This document shows, piece by piece, positions 27,515 through 39,000 of a stretch of DNA of 64,000 nt. Positions within the stretch are counted from its first letter, which is position 1. Every line of letters begins with the position of its first letter. Below the pieces are notes generated by a model. It saw only the letters and a program-made list of their open reading frames with translations, had not been told where the DNA came from and made no database searches. The stretch comes from Tritrichomonas musculus (lineage: Eukaryota > Parabasalia > Tritrichomonadida > Tritrichomonadidae). The translations under genes were made by a program, and so were the position numbers. The stretch spans positions 7,936,001 through 8,000,000 of the forward strand of contig JAPFFF010000002.1 in the NCBI GenBank assembly GCA_039105265.1, read 5' to 3'.

Positions 27515-28482
27515 CCTAAATAGAAGTGATATAACCTAATTATATATCACTTTAATAGTTACTGGACAACTTACAAGGTAACAACCAAGACCTCATATGA
27601 AGAATGATTTTTCCATGTTAATATACACAAAAAATACTAATTCACACCTGGAAATCATGTTTGAAAAAGAGTATCTAATTCCAAAATTAATATGGACATG
27701 TTTAGTAGTATTAGTTAATTTTAGCACTCTTTTCGTCCTCAAATGCGTTCCTATAAATACATTATATTTCTTGTTTAATGCTATCCAAACATATATTAAT
27801 ATTGTCCACAGTAGTGATTAATTCATATGTGTCCTTAATCTAGTTCTAAATGGCATAGTTGCGAATGTATAAATGCTCGGGATTCCACAACTTTAAAGAT
27901 AAAGACTCAAGAGTAGTGTTAACCTTGAAATTTCAAGTACTGGAGGTCATTATGTTAACAAAATTAAATGTTCATGTGAACTTCAAAATTTAGTCACATA
28001 CAGTTGCTATATTTGAATTTCTATCTAGTCCCAGTCCTGAACAACCATCACTACTATCCATAATTGTGTTCAAAATATTCAATGCTAATATTTTGGTCAT
28101 CATATTCAAAAAATCAAGTTTTTGCTATCAATATATTATGTTAGTTTGTGAAAGTCTACAATAAGTCTTCTCTCATGAGTACCATCTATGACTTGCATTA
28201 TGATGAATCCAGCATATTTTCGTCCTAATGGATTGAAGGCAGTATGCATGCATTATCAACTTTTTTCAATTTAATAACTGAATTTGAATATAAAATTTTC
28301 ACTATTGAATTTTTTTTCATTCCATATCTTTGCGTTTCAATCAAAAAATCAATCAATTAGTTAGAAATTTATTTTTTATTTTTTTATTATTTTTTAATTA
28401 TTCATTAATTGTTCAAGCTTATTGTTTCTTACTAATGAAAAAATTATATTGGCAAAAAATTTTTTGAATTTTTTTACATAAA

Positions 28483-30888
28483 ATGAATATCAAAGAACCA
28501 ACTGATTTGGAGCTAAATCATTTAAGATTTAAATTCTTTACAATTCAATTTCAACTTAATTTATCGGGATTAAGTGATGCTGATATGAAGAATGCCGAAT
28601 ACCAATATAAAATCGAAAATGTACATCAAGATGTATTCATGATGACACATTTTGAAACAGATGGAAAAGGAAAGAATCAATTTGCTCCAATCGATGAAGC
28701 AGATGGATATAGGACTATTGAAAAATGGAAATATAATGATACAAATAATAAAAGAAATATTCAATTTGCACAAAAACAAAAACCAACAATGAGTACCAAA
28801 CCAACATTTATTCAATTCATAACAAAAATAAAAGATGAAGACATAACAGATTATGAAGATGCGTTTGAGATTTCTTTTCGAATTATCCTAAGTAAAAATA
28901 CTTCCATTTATTTTGATCCACTAGTTAATGACAAAAAGATTATTCCAAACACAAGCTATGTTCTTATTTCTAAAAACGATGAAAAAGTTTACAAATTATT
29001 TGTTATCTTAAATTCTCAAGAATCATTTAATATCCCACTTTATTCGGCATATAAAGGCTTTATAATTGATGATAAAGATAATACTGATTCTGCTTTAATG
29101 CCATGGAAATATTATGAAATATTCTTTAAAGACCAAAATTGTGAATATATTCTTTACAGATCTGAAATACAAGATAAAAAGTACCGCTGGTTTCCATTTT
29201 TCTTCAGATACTTGAATTTATCTAATCCAAAACTTTTCACACGATTCTATTATAGTGACAGAGAACCATTAACTCCTGTGCTTGCTCCATCACTTTCAGA
29301 ATATATTGATTTTTCATGCCAATCAAACTCATATAAAGAGTTTTTAAAAAGTAATACAGACGAAGCATCAATTGAAAATCGTTGCAAAGATACTGAAAAA
29401 CCTCATTATTTCATTTTCCCTCTTATTAAAACGTCACCATTAGACTTATTCAAAATTAAACAGCTCAAAAAAATTAATTCGAGAAGCTATTATATTTTTA
29501 TCCAAAATAATTCAAACAAGAACTCATATAATATTTTTTCGAGATTAAGCAACATATTTATGACAAAAATTAAATTTAATAATGGAGATAAATCTGATTA
29601 CAAAATCCCAGAAAATCAAGAATTACAATATGATATAAATTCTATAAATAATAGTTATTCTACGTACGATGATTTGAAAAGTATTATTGATTTATTGATG
29701 GAAAATGCACCAAAATATTGTAATTGGCAGGGACGCTCAAGATTGATTAATGGAAATGGAGAGACCTTAATATACCAAGTTTTATTTGTTTATGATTACG
29801 AAGATGAATCAAAGCCAGAACATGATTATTCAAAATCATTTATTAATATTCGCAATTTACTCAATTTTTATTTTAAAAAAAGTACCGAAGAAGGACAGTC
29901 TACTAATATTAGTAATAAAACTTCTGATGATATTTTTTCAATTAGTGGAAAACAAATTATGAATATTGATAAGTCAATCAAAAATTATGATGTATTTGAA
30001 AAACTAAAGAAAAAAGAAGAAAAGAAAAATGAAGAAGTTAAGCAAAAAAAGATTGATCTTTATTCAGGATTTCCTTTAATAATCGTTACACTATTTCAGA
30101 CCCAAAATAGCAACCAAGCATATAAAGAAAACGACAATGCAAAAGATTCAACAGATAAGATAAAGTCCAAATTTGATTTTTGGACCAAAATATGTTTATA
30201 TTATCCATTTATTAAACTTATATGTATCAAAGAAAAGGAAAAATATGAAAATATAATACAATTAAAATATTTGTCTGAATTAAAATGCATTCATAACAAT
30301 TTCCTTGAATGGACTTCACAAATTAATTTCAATTTTCGTATTCAAATGAATATCACTGATAAAATTTTGTTAAACCCAACTTTAGCAAGAATTTCGAATT
30401 CGAAGGAAGCAAGGAACCTTTTTATTAGACGGAAGCTTCTTGAATTAGTCTCTTTCGATTTCAAAGAATGGATTAAAGATAAAGGACACTTTAGTGTTTT
30501 CAATTATTTTTTATGGAAAGATCCTCAAAAAATTTTTGCTTTACGTGATTTGATCCCCCAAAAAGATATAATTGCAGAAAAACTTAAAGATAATCCAGCA
30601 TTCAAAAAAAGCAGAAATTCAAACAAAGAACTTAATACTTATGCCACAATTTTTGCAGCAGCGACTTCAGTTTTCTGCCATAATCAAGGAAGCGATCCTT
30701 ATGCTGAACCATGCTTCGTTTTAGCATTAAATTGGATACTAAATCACGGTGTAGTTGAAGATAAAAGCCAGTTAGAAGATATTATTCTCTCTCTGAATCA
30801 AGCTACAAATGAACGAAAACGTGAAGCAACCAATGATAGGTCGCTAACAAAGACAGCGACACTTAGAATATCGAGGAAACCAGCTTAA
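28483..30888 (+). CDS. Unrecognised 801-aa Lys/Asn/Ile-rich protein
   Basis: It is a single long intronless ORF with an ATG at 28483 and stop TAA. There is no signal peptide or membrane helix. The first half looks beta-rich and ordered. About residues 505-520 form a short charged coiled segment (KLKKKEEKKNEEVKQKK). It is followed by a strand-like FPLIIVTLFQT and a helical C-terminus with ARNLFIRRKLLELVSFDFKEWI and a Cys/Pro-bearing DPYAEPCFVLALNWIL stretch. No catalytic motif is visible. It borders the mobile-element graveyard but its base composition matches host genes, and its uninterrupted length argues for function. Possibly lineage-specific. Confidence 0.7.
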   Translation: MNIKEPTDLELNHLRFKFFTIQFQLNLSGLSDADMKNAEYQYKIENVHQDVFMMTHFETDGKGKNQFAPIDEADGYRTIEKWKYNDTNNKRNIQFAQKQKPTMSTKPTFIQFITKIKDEDITDYEDAFEISFRIILSKNTSIYFDPLVNDKKIIPNTSYVLISKNDEKVYKLFVILNSQESFNIPLYSAYKGFIIDDKDNTDSALMPWKYYEIFFKDQNCEYILYRSEIQDKKYRWFPFFFRYLNLSNPKLFTRFYYSDREPLTPVLAPSLSEYIDFSCQSNSYKEFLKSNTDEASIENRCKDTEKPHYFIFPLIKTSPLDLFKIKQLKKINSRSYYIFIQNNSNKNSYNIFSRLSNIFMTKIKFNNGDKSDYKIPENQELQYDINSINNSYSTYDDLKSIIDLLMENAPKYCNWQGRSRLINGNGETLIYQVLFVYDYEDESKPEHDYSKSFINIRNLLNFYFKKSTEEGQSTNISNKTSDDIFSISGKQIMNIDKSIKNYDVFEKLKKKEEKKNEEVKQKKIDLYSGFPLIIVTLFQTQNSNQAYKENDNAKDSTDKIKSKFDFWTKICLYYPFIKLICIKEKEKYENIIQLKYLSELKCIHNNFLEWTSQINFNFRIQMNITDKILLNPTLARISNSKEARNLFIRRKLLELVSFDFKEWIKDKGHFSVFNYFLWKDPQKIFALRDLIPQKDIIAEKLKDNPAFKKSRNSNKELNTYATIFAAATSVFCHNQGSDPYAEPCFVLALNWILNHGVVEDKSQLEDIILSLNQATNERKREATNDRSLTKTATLRISRKPA

Positions 30889-32626
30889 AATCAGGAAAGA
30901 CTCAATCGTTTGAGTTTTAATTTCCAAATTGTAATATCATAAACAAAGTTAATTATAATATATAATGCATTTTAAGCCCCATTAGAAAATAAATATAAAA
31001 ATAACGTTTATCATATATTTGATAAAAAAGAATCATATCTTATTTCATTCATTAATAATGAAATAAAAAAAGTATTTGTTGATATTTTCTTATTGGAAAA
31101 ATAGTATAATTTATTTGCAATTCTAAAATACATATAACTCAATATTACATATAAAATTCTTATCCAAATAACTCACGAACAGGTATATATATTTCATCAT
31201 TTAAAAATTATATACTTGGAAAATTTGAGAAACAATTGACTATTGTTATATTAACATCTATAAAAAACTTAAAGCTTTCCTTGCCCTTTTTTTAACTTAG
31301 GCCTTCAAAAAACAATTATTTTTTTTTCGAATTTGAACTCTAATTTGACTCTTTGAATGGAATTTCTAAAAAAACCAACGAATGTTTGCTAAAGAGTTTT
31401 TTTTATAAATCATATTTGAATTGATATAAAGAGCTCAAAAAGAACATTTTTAAGATCATTATATGATAAATTCAATTTTTGTAATCACACAATTTTATAA
31501 TATTTTGAAAAGCATCTTTGAATGTATAATAAAAATTGAATTTAAAACGGTAAAATATTGAATTATTAGGTCAAATAATAAAATATGAATTTTTTTTATT
31601 TACTTTAATAGACCCTATTAAGGTATTCATTCAATTTTGTAGTATTCAAAAAGTGACAACAAAAATACAAATTTTGCGAAAAATATCATAATAAATTTTA
31701 ATTTTTTATATTAAATATTCATAAAAAAATAATATCATTATATAATATATTTAAATTATTCTATATCTTGCTAAAAGTAGAGATAATTTCATAAATAATC
31801 ACTCAGCTAATCTTTTCAACCTGAGTTAAAATTTGAAAAATTGGACATATTTTTTGATTTTGAAAAGAATTATTTTAAAAAATCAAAAATTCCGACGCTG
31901 GGGACTTTATTTTGGATAGATTTTTACTTTGAATACTTTACATATTTTTACTTTTCAGAAATCTTTATTTTCTCACAATTATTCAATTGTTTATATCTTA
32001 CAATCTCACAATTATTTCTTATAAAAATGCACAATATTCTGAAGTATATAATAATTTCATAGAATTGATCTCAATTTTCTGATGATTCAAATATTTCATA
32101 AAAATTTAATTCAATTTAATAAATTAACTAAAAAATAGATCTTATATTTAAAATTGCATTTTCCTCATATTTGCTATGATATTTATACAAAACATCATTT
32201 TTTTTTCTAAACTTATCAAATTGTAAAATTTTCATTCAAAAAGCAAAATTAATTTATTTTTATATTTTACGTTAATTTTACCATTATATTTAGTAATTAA
32301 ATTGATGTCATCATATATTTTATTATATTACAATATGATATCATATACTGCTTTTGTTCAACCTTAATATGGTCTACTTTAATCTTAATTGATAAGATAT
32401 ATTGCAGTATTTTTAAATATATATATATATATTACAATATAAAATATTAATATTTTTAGAAAAACTTTTAAAATTATTGAGAAATTGATAAAATAAAATA
32501 TCCTAATACCTCTTTAAATTTTTTTTAAATTAATTTTTTCTATACTTTTTATGAAAAAAAGATTTTGATTTTGAATGGATTTATCCAGCCGACCAAACAA
32601 ATTTTTATAATCATTTTATACACGAA
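30889..32626. other. 1.7-kb A/T-rich intergenic region
   Basis: No gene is supported. It contains a solitary GTATTCAAAAAGTGACAAC word near 31641, resembling an arm of the inverted-repeat element at 15.65-16.18 kb, and a short (TA) tract near 32417-32432. The 73-codon open frame at 31841-32062 is Phe/Tyr-rich noise of AT-rich DNA. Confidence 0.6.
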
Positions 32627-35437
32627 ATGGATTTATCTCCATCACATTTATCATCAATAATGGAAGACTGCAATTTACAATCTCTCCATAAACTTGGAAA
32701 TTCGTCAGAAATAGCACAATTGCTTGACAGCGATTCGAAAACAGGAATAAAATCAAAAGATTCAATTTCATCTAGGATTTCTAAATATGGTTCAAATTTC
32801 CTTCCAGATATTCCAGTTAGATCTTTTTGGGCTATGTTAAAAGAAGCTCTTTTAGATCAAACAATTTTAATTCTGATTGGATGTGCTATTTTTTCATTAG
32901 TTTTTGAAGTAATTTTCGCAAATGATGAAGACAAATCAACTGCATGGATTGACTGCGCTGCTATTTTAATGGCAGTTGTAATTGTTTCTTTAGTTCAAGC
33001 GATTTCCAACCGAAATCAAGAAATTCAATTTGCTGCAGTCAATCATATCAAATCTATTTTTCAAGTTACAGTTATTCGATGTGGCGAGTATGAGAAAATA
33101 TCAAACATTGATCTAGTTGTTGGTGATCTTGTTTGTCTTGAGCCAGGCGATAAAATTCCAGCTGATGGCGTTGTTGTTTCTTCGGATAATCTAAAAATTG
33201 ATCAAAGTGTTGCATCTGGGGAAAGCGAAACCGTTTTAAAAGATATAGAAAATGATCCATTCCTTATTGGAGGAACTCATGTTGTTGAAGGAAGAGGGAC
33301 TTTTCTTGTTCTTTGCGTTGGTCCTTACTCAAATTCTGGAAGAATTTTTGAACTGCTAGAAAGTGAACAAAAGATGACACCATTACAAGAAAAACTTGAA
33401 AATCTGGCTTCATCGATCGGATTTTTTGGAATGCTAGCCGCTGCAGTCACTTTTATTGCATTAACTATTGGATGGATTATTGATCAGATTAGAAACGGTT
33501 TTGAATTAAAATCTTGTAAATTACTTTTAACGTTTCTCATTGATGCATTAACTATTATTGTAGTTGCAGTACCAGAAGGTCTCCCACTTGCTGTTACGAT
33601 TAGCCTTGCATATTCTATGCGACAAATGATGAGTGATAATAATTTTGTTAGAAAATTATCAGCATGTGAAACAATGGGGTCTGCCACGGTCATTTGTACA
33701 GATAAGACAGGCACCTTAACGATGAATCAAATGAATGCTGAAAGAGTTATTATATATGATGATAACATCTTAGATTTAGAAGCAAAACAAATAAAAGGAA
33801 AATGCTCTTCACAATTCATTCAAAAACTGGTTGACTCAATTTCGTGTAATACAATTGCTGTATTATCATCGAAAAGTGGCGAAATTGGATCACAAACGGA
33901 GACCGCATTACTCAGACTTGTGAACAATTCATTAGATTCGAGTTATGATGAGATTCGGTCACGACACGAAATAGTAAAAGATTATCAATTTGATCGAATT
34001 CGGAAAAGAATGACGACGATCGTTAAAAGTCGAAATCCACAAGAACAAAAGCTAGTACAATATACAAAAGGAGCACCAGAAGAACTTTTGGCATTATGCA
34101 CGCGATTTATTGATTCCAAAGGACAACTTCATGAGATCAATGATGATATTCGAGATAAAATTACAGACACCATTACAGATCATTGCAAGCAAGCTTACCG
34201 AGTCATTTCTCTTTGCATGAAGACAGAAAACGTTAATTTGAATAACGAAGAAGTTGAGAATGATCTAACTTTCATTTGTTGCGTTTCTATTCGTGATTCA
34301 TTACGACCATCAACAAAAGCATCAATTGCAGACTGCCAAAAAGCCGGCATAAAAGTTGTCATGATTACGGGTGACAATTTGGTTACAGCACAAGCAATTG
34401 CAAATGATTGCGGAATTTCTTCTAATGAAGTTAATGAAAAAACCGTTTTTTTGGGATCTGAATTGCGTTCAATGAATGAAGAAGAATTGAGTGAAGCAGT
34501 TTCAAATGCTTGTGTGGTCGCACGTGCAACTCCTCTTGATAAATTTATGATCGTTGAGGCTCTACAAAATCGAGGAGAAATAGTAGCTGTCACTGGAGAT
34601 GGAACAAATGATGCTGCTGCATTAAGAAAAGCTGATGTTGGACTTTCGATGGGAAAATGTGGAACAGAACTCGCTAAAGAAGCATCTGATATTGTTGTTC
34701 TTGATGATGATTTTCAATCAATCGTAAAAGCTGTCCTTTGGGGAAGATGCATATTTAATAATGTTAGAAGATTTTTGCAATTTCAATTGACAGCAAACGT
34801 ATCAACATTGCTTATTTCTGTTCTTTCTTCTCTTATTTTGAACGATACACCTTTTAAAGCAGTTCAGTTATTATGGGTTAATTTAATCATGGATTCATTG
34901 GGAGCTTTGGCACTTGCAACAGGAAGACCTCATCCTAATCTTCTGAATAGACATCCACAAAAAAGAAAAAGTCCATTAATTTCATCATTCATGATTATGA
35001 ATATAGTTAGCCAGGCACTCTTCCAAATAATTATTGCTGCTTGCTTACTTGTTTTTCACAATGGAATTGAAGCTAAGAGCGTACACCATTACACACTAAT
35101 CTTTAACGTCTTTGTATATTGCCAAATGTTCAACTTGATTAATGCAAGAGTTGTAGAATATGGCGACTCTTTCATTACTGGAATAATGGATAACGTTATC
35201 TTTATGGGAATAATGATTGGCATAGGTGTTGTTGAATTTATTTTAGTTCAATTTGGAGAACAATTTTTCTGCTGCGTTCCTTTGACAATGAAAGAACAAT
35301 TATTTTCTTTAATAATTGCATCTCTTTGCATCCCATTCGGAATATTCATGCGAAAAGTTAATAACAATCCAATAACAAGGGTGATTGAATACTGTCAAAA
35401 GTTTTTAGATTCAAAGATTCATTTGAAATCTGAATAG
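32627..35437 (+). CDS. Plasma-membrane-type Ca2+-transporting P-type ATPase (P2B)
   Basis: The 936-aa pump exports Ca2+ from the cytosol at the cost of ATP. Visible motifs in order are an actuator segment with DQSVASGESE, the membrane helix VAVPEGLPLAVTISLAYSMR, the phosphorylation site CTDKTGTLTMNQ with D359, a nucleotide-binding KGAPEE near residue 480, MITGDN, and the hinge TGDGTNDAAAL near 656-665. Then come four or more C-terminal helices, including QLLWVNLIMDSLGALALATGRP, diagnostic of PMCA/P2B rather than SERCA. The tail after the last helix is short (about 25 residues), so the long calmodulin-binding autoinhibitory tail of animal PMCAs is absent. The N-terminal region of about 60 residues is Ser-rich. 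Localisation to plasma membrane or vacuole is open. Confidence 0.95.
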   Translation: MDLSPSHLSSIMEDCNLQSLHKLGNSSEIAQLLDSDSKTGIKSKDSISSRISKYGSNFLPDIPVRSFWAMLKEALLDQTILILIGCAIFSLVFEVIFANDEDKSTAWIDCAAILMAVVIVSLVQAISNRNQEIQFAAVNHIKSIFQVTVIRCGEYEKISNIDLVVGDLVCLEPGDKIPADGVVVSSDNLKIDQSVASGESETVLKDIENDPFLIGGTHVVEGRGTFLVLCVGPYSNSGRIFELLESEQKMTPLQEKLENLASSIGFFGMLAAAVTFIALTIGWIIDQIRNGFELKSCKLLLTFLIDALTIIVVAVPEGLPLAVTISLAYSMRQMMSDNNFVRKLSACETMGSATVICTDKTGTLTMNQMNAERVIIYDDNILDLEAKQIKGKCSSQFIQKLVDSISCNTIAVLSSKSGEIGSQTETALLRLVNNSLDSSYDEIRSRHEIVKDYQFDRIRKRMTTIVKSRNPQEQKLVQYTKGAPEELLALCTRFIDSKGQLHEINDDIRDKITDTITDHCKQAYRVISLCMKTENVNLNNEEVENDLTFICCVSIRDSLRPSTKASIADCQKAGIKVVMITGDNLVTAQAIANDCGISSNEVNEKTVFLGSELRSMNEEELSEAVSNACVVARATPLDKFMIVEALQNRGEIVAVTGDGTNDAAALRKADVGLSMGKCGTELAKEASDIVVLDDDFQSIVKAVLWGRCIFNNVRRFLQFQLTANVSTLLISVLSSLILNDTPFKAVQLLWVNLIMDSLGALALATGRPHPNLLNRHPQKRKSPLISSFMIMNIVSQALFQIIIAACLLVFHNGIEAKSVHHYTLIFNVFVYCQMFNLINARVVEYGDSFITGIMDNVIFMGIMIGIGVVEFILVQFGEQFFCCVPLTMKEQLFSLIIASLCIPFGIFMRKVNNNPITRVIEYCQKFLDSKIHLKSE

Positions 35438-36071
35438 AATGTGTATTTAATATTACTAATTGTTTAAAATAAATAAATTAACTATCATAATATCAAAAAA
35501 TTATAAAGACAATTGAATATTTATAATTTTGATCTATTGAAAAAATAAACTTAATCTTCAGAAAAGTCACAACACAAATTTGAGGAAAACGAAATAACGT
35601 ATAAATCATCTTGGTATTACTCCAATGATTTGATTTAATATTTATCATTTTTTGAAGAATTCTCTGCTGCAATAATAATAATTAATGAATTTTTTTTCAT
35701 TATATTCAAATATTGAATAATAAATTCTTATTTCTGTCTGAATCCTTTTTTAAAAATCCATTATTTTCAAAGCATTCATTTTTTAGCATTAATTCTGCTG
35801 ATCTAATGATATAAAATTTTATTTAAATTGACTATATTCTTAATTCAACCCATATTAATAATTAGTTTTTTGTTTTTAAATTAAGATTTGAAAAAGAATT
35901 CATTAATTCTAGCGATATTTTTATTAATAATGTGGAGAAAAATGACGTTATTGTGAAAAAAATTTAAATGTGATATCACATTCAATGGCGCCTCTTTTTA
36001 AAAATTTTTGGAAAATTGAAAAGGATGACCGTTAAATGCCTTCAAAAAGAATTTAAAATTATTACTCCGAA
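35438..36071. other. Intergenic, A/T-rich, nothing recognised
   Basis: About 630 bp between two plus-strand genes. No repeat, RNA gene or ORF is supported. The last 130 bp before the 1,760-aa gene are slightly richer in G (GGCGCCTC, GGATGACC) and may contain its promoter. Confidence 0.5.
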
Positions 36072-39000
36072 ATGACTGAGGAAGAATCACACGATCCAAC
36101 ACAACAAACCGAACAACCTCAAATAGAACAACCTCAACCAGAACAACCCGAACAGGCAGAACAAACTACAGAACAAGCAAATGAACAACAACAAACCGAT
36201 TCATCAAAAGATCAAAACGAAGAGTATATAGATGATACTTTAACATCAATGAAACTGAGGATACCTCCTCCACGCCGTCGATACGCTACTCAGATCGCAG
36301 AACTCTTAGATCCCAACCTTTTCGACTTCGAAAAAGGAGTCAAGATTAATCCAATCCAACTTAGAAAAGGCCCACGCAATAGGATGCCTCAACAAGCATT
36401 TCAATTTCAAGATAAAGCGCTTTTCAATTCAATTACTCAAATTCGAAAAAATCCTTTAGAACTTCGGAAATCGCCACACGGAAGGCGATACTCACATGTA
36501 GTTAGCGCCGCAATTAATGGCGAATCTTTAATTGCTAATAATCAATTACCAACCAATCTTCAATACAATAATGAAGCCGAAGATGTTCTTGGAAAACCAC
36601 CTCTCCCAAGATCTCCTGAAAATAAAAATAAAAAAGAAAATGGAAATAAAAATAATGAAGAAGAATCTGGCTTTGAATCGGCGACATCAGATTCATCTGA
36701 TTACGAGAAATCGATGCCCAAATCAAAATCATCTCTTCAAGATTACAATGAACTTGGTGAAGGCAGTAATAGTGATAATGGAGAACAAAAAGAACAGAAA
36801 CAGAATCCTTTGAGAACTCGAACAGCTCCAAAGCGTAGAGTTTCCTCCGAAGTAGCACCCCTTCTCGACCAATCTAAAAATGAAATTAAAGAACGCAGTA
36901 TTAATCTTGAACCTATTGAGGGTGTCGAATCAAATGATTACCAAGAATTAGATAGAAATGACACCAATAACTATGCAGATAATCAGCCTTGGGTAATTTT
37001 ACCGGGGCCACAAACCAGAGAAAGAAGTATTACCATTGAAGAGCCATATGAAACTGTTGGCCCAGACGGACGCACTTACGCAGATAACGCACCTTGGGTT
37101 ATACAAGACGAAGAAAATCCCAATCAATTACTTGATCCACGAGCTCTTCAAGTACAAGAACGCGGCTCTCCTCAAATAGAAGAGCCAGAAGAAAACTACC
37201 AAACAGTCGGAGAGGACGGACGTAACTATGCAGATAGTGCTCCTTGGGTAGTTCAAGACGAAGAAGCTCTCAATCCCCAAATAGAAGGCCAAGAAGTTCC
37301 AGAACAAGATGAAAATCAAAGTACTCCTCAAGCACAACAACGTGGAATAAGCAACAACGAAGGACAACAAGGTGGACCAGAAGAAAACTATCAAACTGTA
37401 GGAGAAGACGGACGAAATTATGCAGATGGCGCTCCTTGGGTTGTCCAAGACGAAGAGCAGCTCAATAATCAAGAAAATAATCAAGAAACATCCGAAGAAC
37501 AAGAAAATCAAGAATCTGCAAATGCTCCAATAGAAGGTCAACAAACACCAGAATCTCAAGGAAATGAAGAAGGTCAACAAGAACGCGAAACTAATTTGAC
37601 TGAAAATCAACCAGAAGGAGCAGAAGAAAACTATCAAACTGTCGGAGAAGACGGTCGCAATTATGCAGATAGTGCACCATGGGTTGTCCAAGATGAAGAC
37701 CAACTAAACAACCAAGAAGAAAACCAAGAAGATAACCAAGAAACACCGAAAGATCAAGAAAATCCAGAAAACCAAGAAACACCAGAAGCGCAAGAAGGTA
37801 AAGCTGGTGAACAAGAACGCGAAACTAATTTGACTGAAAATCAACCAGAAGGAGCAGAAGAAAACTATCAAACAGTCGGAGAAGACGGTCGCAATTATGC
37901 AGATAGTGCACCATGGGTTGTCCAAGATGAAGACCAACTAAACAACCAAGAAGAAAACCAAGAAAATCCAGAAGAAAACCAAGAAGATAACCAAGAAGAA
38001 AGTCAACAAGGACAAGAAAATCAAGGAGGAGAAGAAGAACAAGAACGCGAATCTAACTTAATTGAGGGACAACCAGAGGAGGAAGAAAATTACGAAACAA
38101 TTGGCGAAGATGGCCGTAAATATGCTGATAGTGCACCATGGGTTGTTCAAGATGAAGATCAACTTAATAACCAAGAAGAAAATCAAGAAAATCCAGAAGA
38201 AAACCAAGAAAATCCAGAAGAAAACCAAGAAAATCAAGAGAATCCAGAAGAAAACCAAGGAGGAGAAGAAGAACAAGAACGTGAATCTAACTTAATTGAG
38301 GGACAACCAGAGGAGGAAGAAAATTACGAAACAATTGGCGAAGATGGCCGTAAATATGCTGATAGTGCACCATGGGTTGTTCAAGATGAAGATCAACTTA
38401 ATAACCAAGAAGAAAATCAAGAAAATCCAGAAGAAAACCAAGAAAATCCAGAAGAAAACCAAGAAAATCCAGAAGAAAACCAAGAAAATCCAGAAGAAAA
38501 CCAAGAGAATCCAGAAGAAAATCAAGGAGGAGATGAAGAAGAACAAGAACGTGAATCTAACTTAATTGAGGGACAACCAGAGGAGGAAGACAATTATGAG
38601 CAAATTGGCGAAGATGGCCGTAAATATGCTGATAATGCACCATGGGTTGTTCAAGACGAAGATCAACTTATAAATTCAGAAGAAGAGGAACAACAAGAGC
38701 AAGAACAAGGCTCACAAGAAGAAGGAGGACAACCATCAGCTCCACCAACAACAACACCAGAAGAAGGACCACAACCATGGGTCATTGAAGACGAAGAAAA
38801 GGCAGAAGACGAAAAAGACAAGTCCATTTCATCCTCACCAACCAAACCACGCAAGATCAAGCGAAACAAGAATGCCAAGAAAGTTGATGTATCAATCCAA
38901 ACAATTAAATCATTCTTATCTGACAAAGAACAAAATGAAGAAGAAGCCAAAGACAACAACGAAGCAGCTGTAACAAAGAGGTCATCTCCATCAAAAGCAA

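Larger units (their letters stand above)
25260..28482. other. Graveyard of broken mobile-element coding remnants
   Basis: No intact gene is found. Traces of former coding sequence occur on both strands. A plus-strand stretch at about 26210-27250 has a P-loop-like SGKST and segments recalling a helicase/ATPase. A minus-strand stretch near 28130-28245 reads like the end of a protein. All are interrupted many times, so the unit is old and dead. Two short DNA elements (26639-27117 and 27364-27514) sit inside it. Family is unassigned; virus-like (Maverick-type) or helicase-bearing transposon are both possible. Confidence 0.5.

Noticed and set aside
27597-27821. 74-codon frame with a hydrophobic middle within the graveyard
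   Set aside because: Isolated, surrounded by broken remnants on both strands, no recognisable protein.
31841-32062. 73-codon Phe-rich frame
   Set aside because: Composition of A/T noise, no domain, no second copy seen.
37128-38546. Several antisense Phe/Leu/Ile-rich frames that look like membrane proteins
   Set aside because: They are reverse reads of the Glu/Asn/Gln repeats; GAA and CAA codons become Phe and Leu on the other strand.
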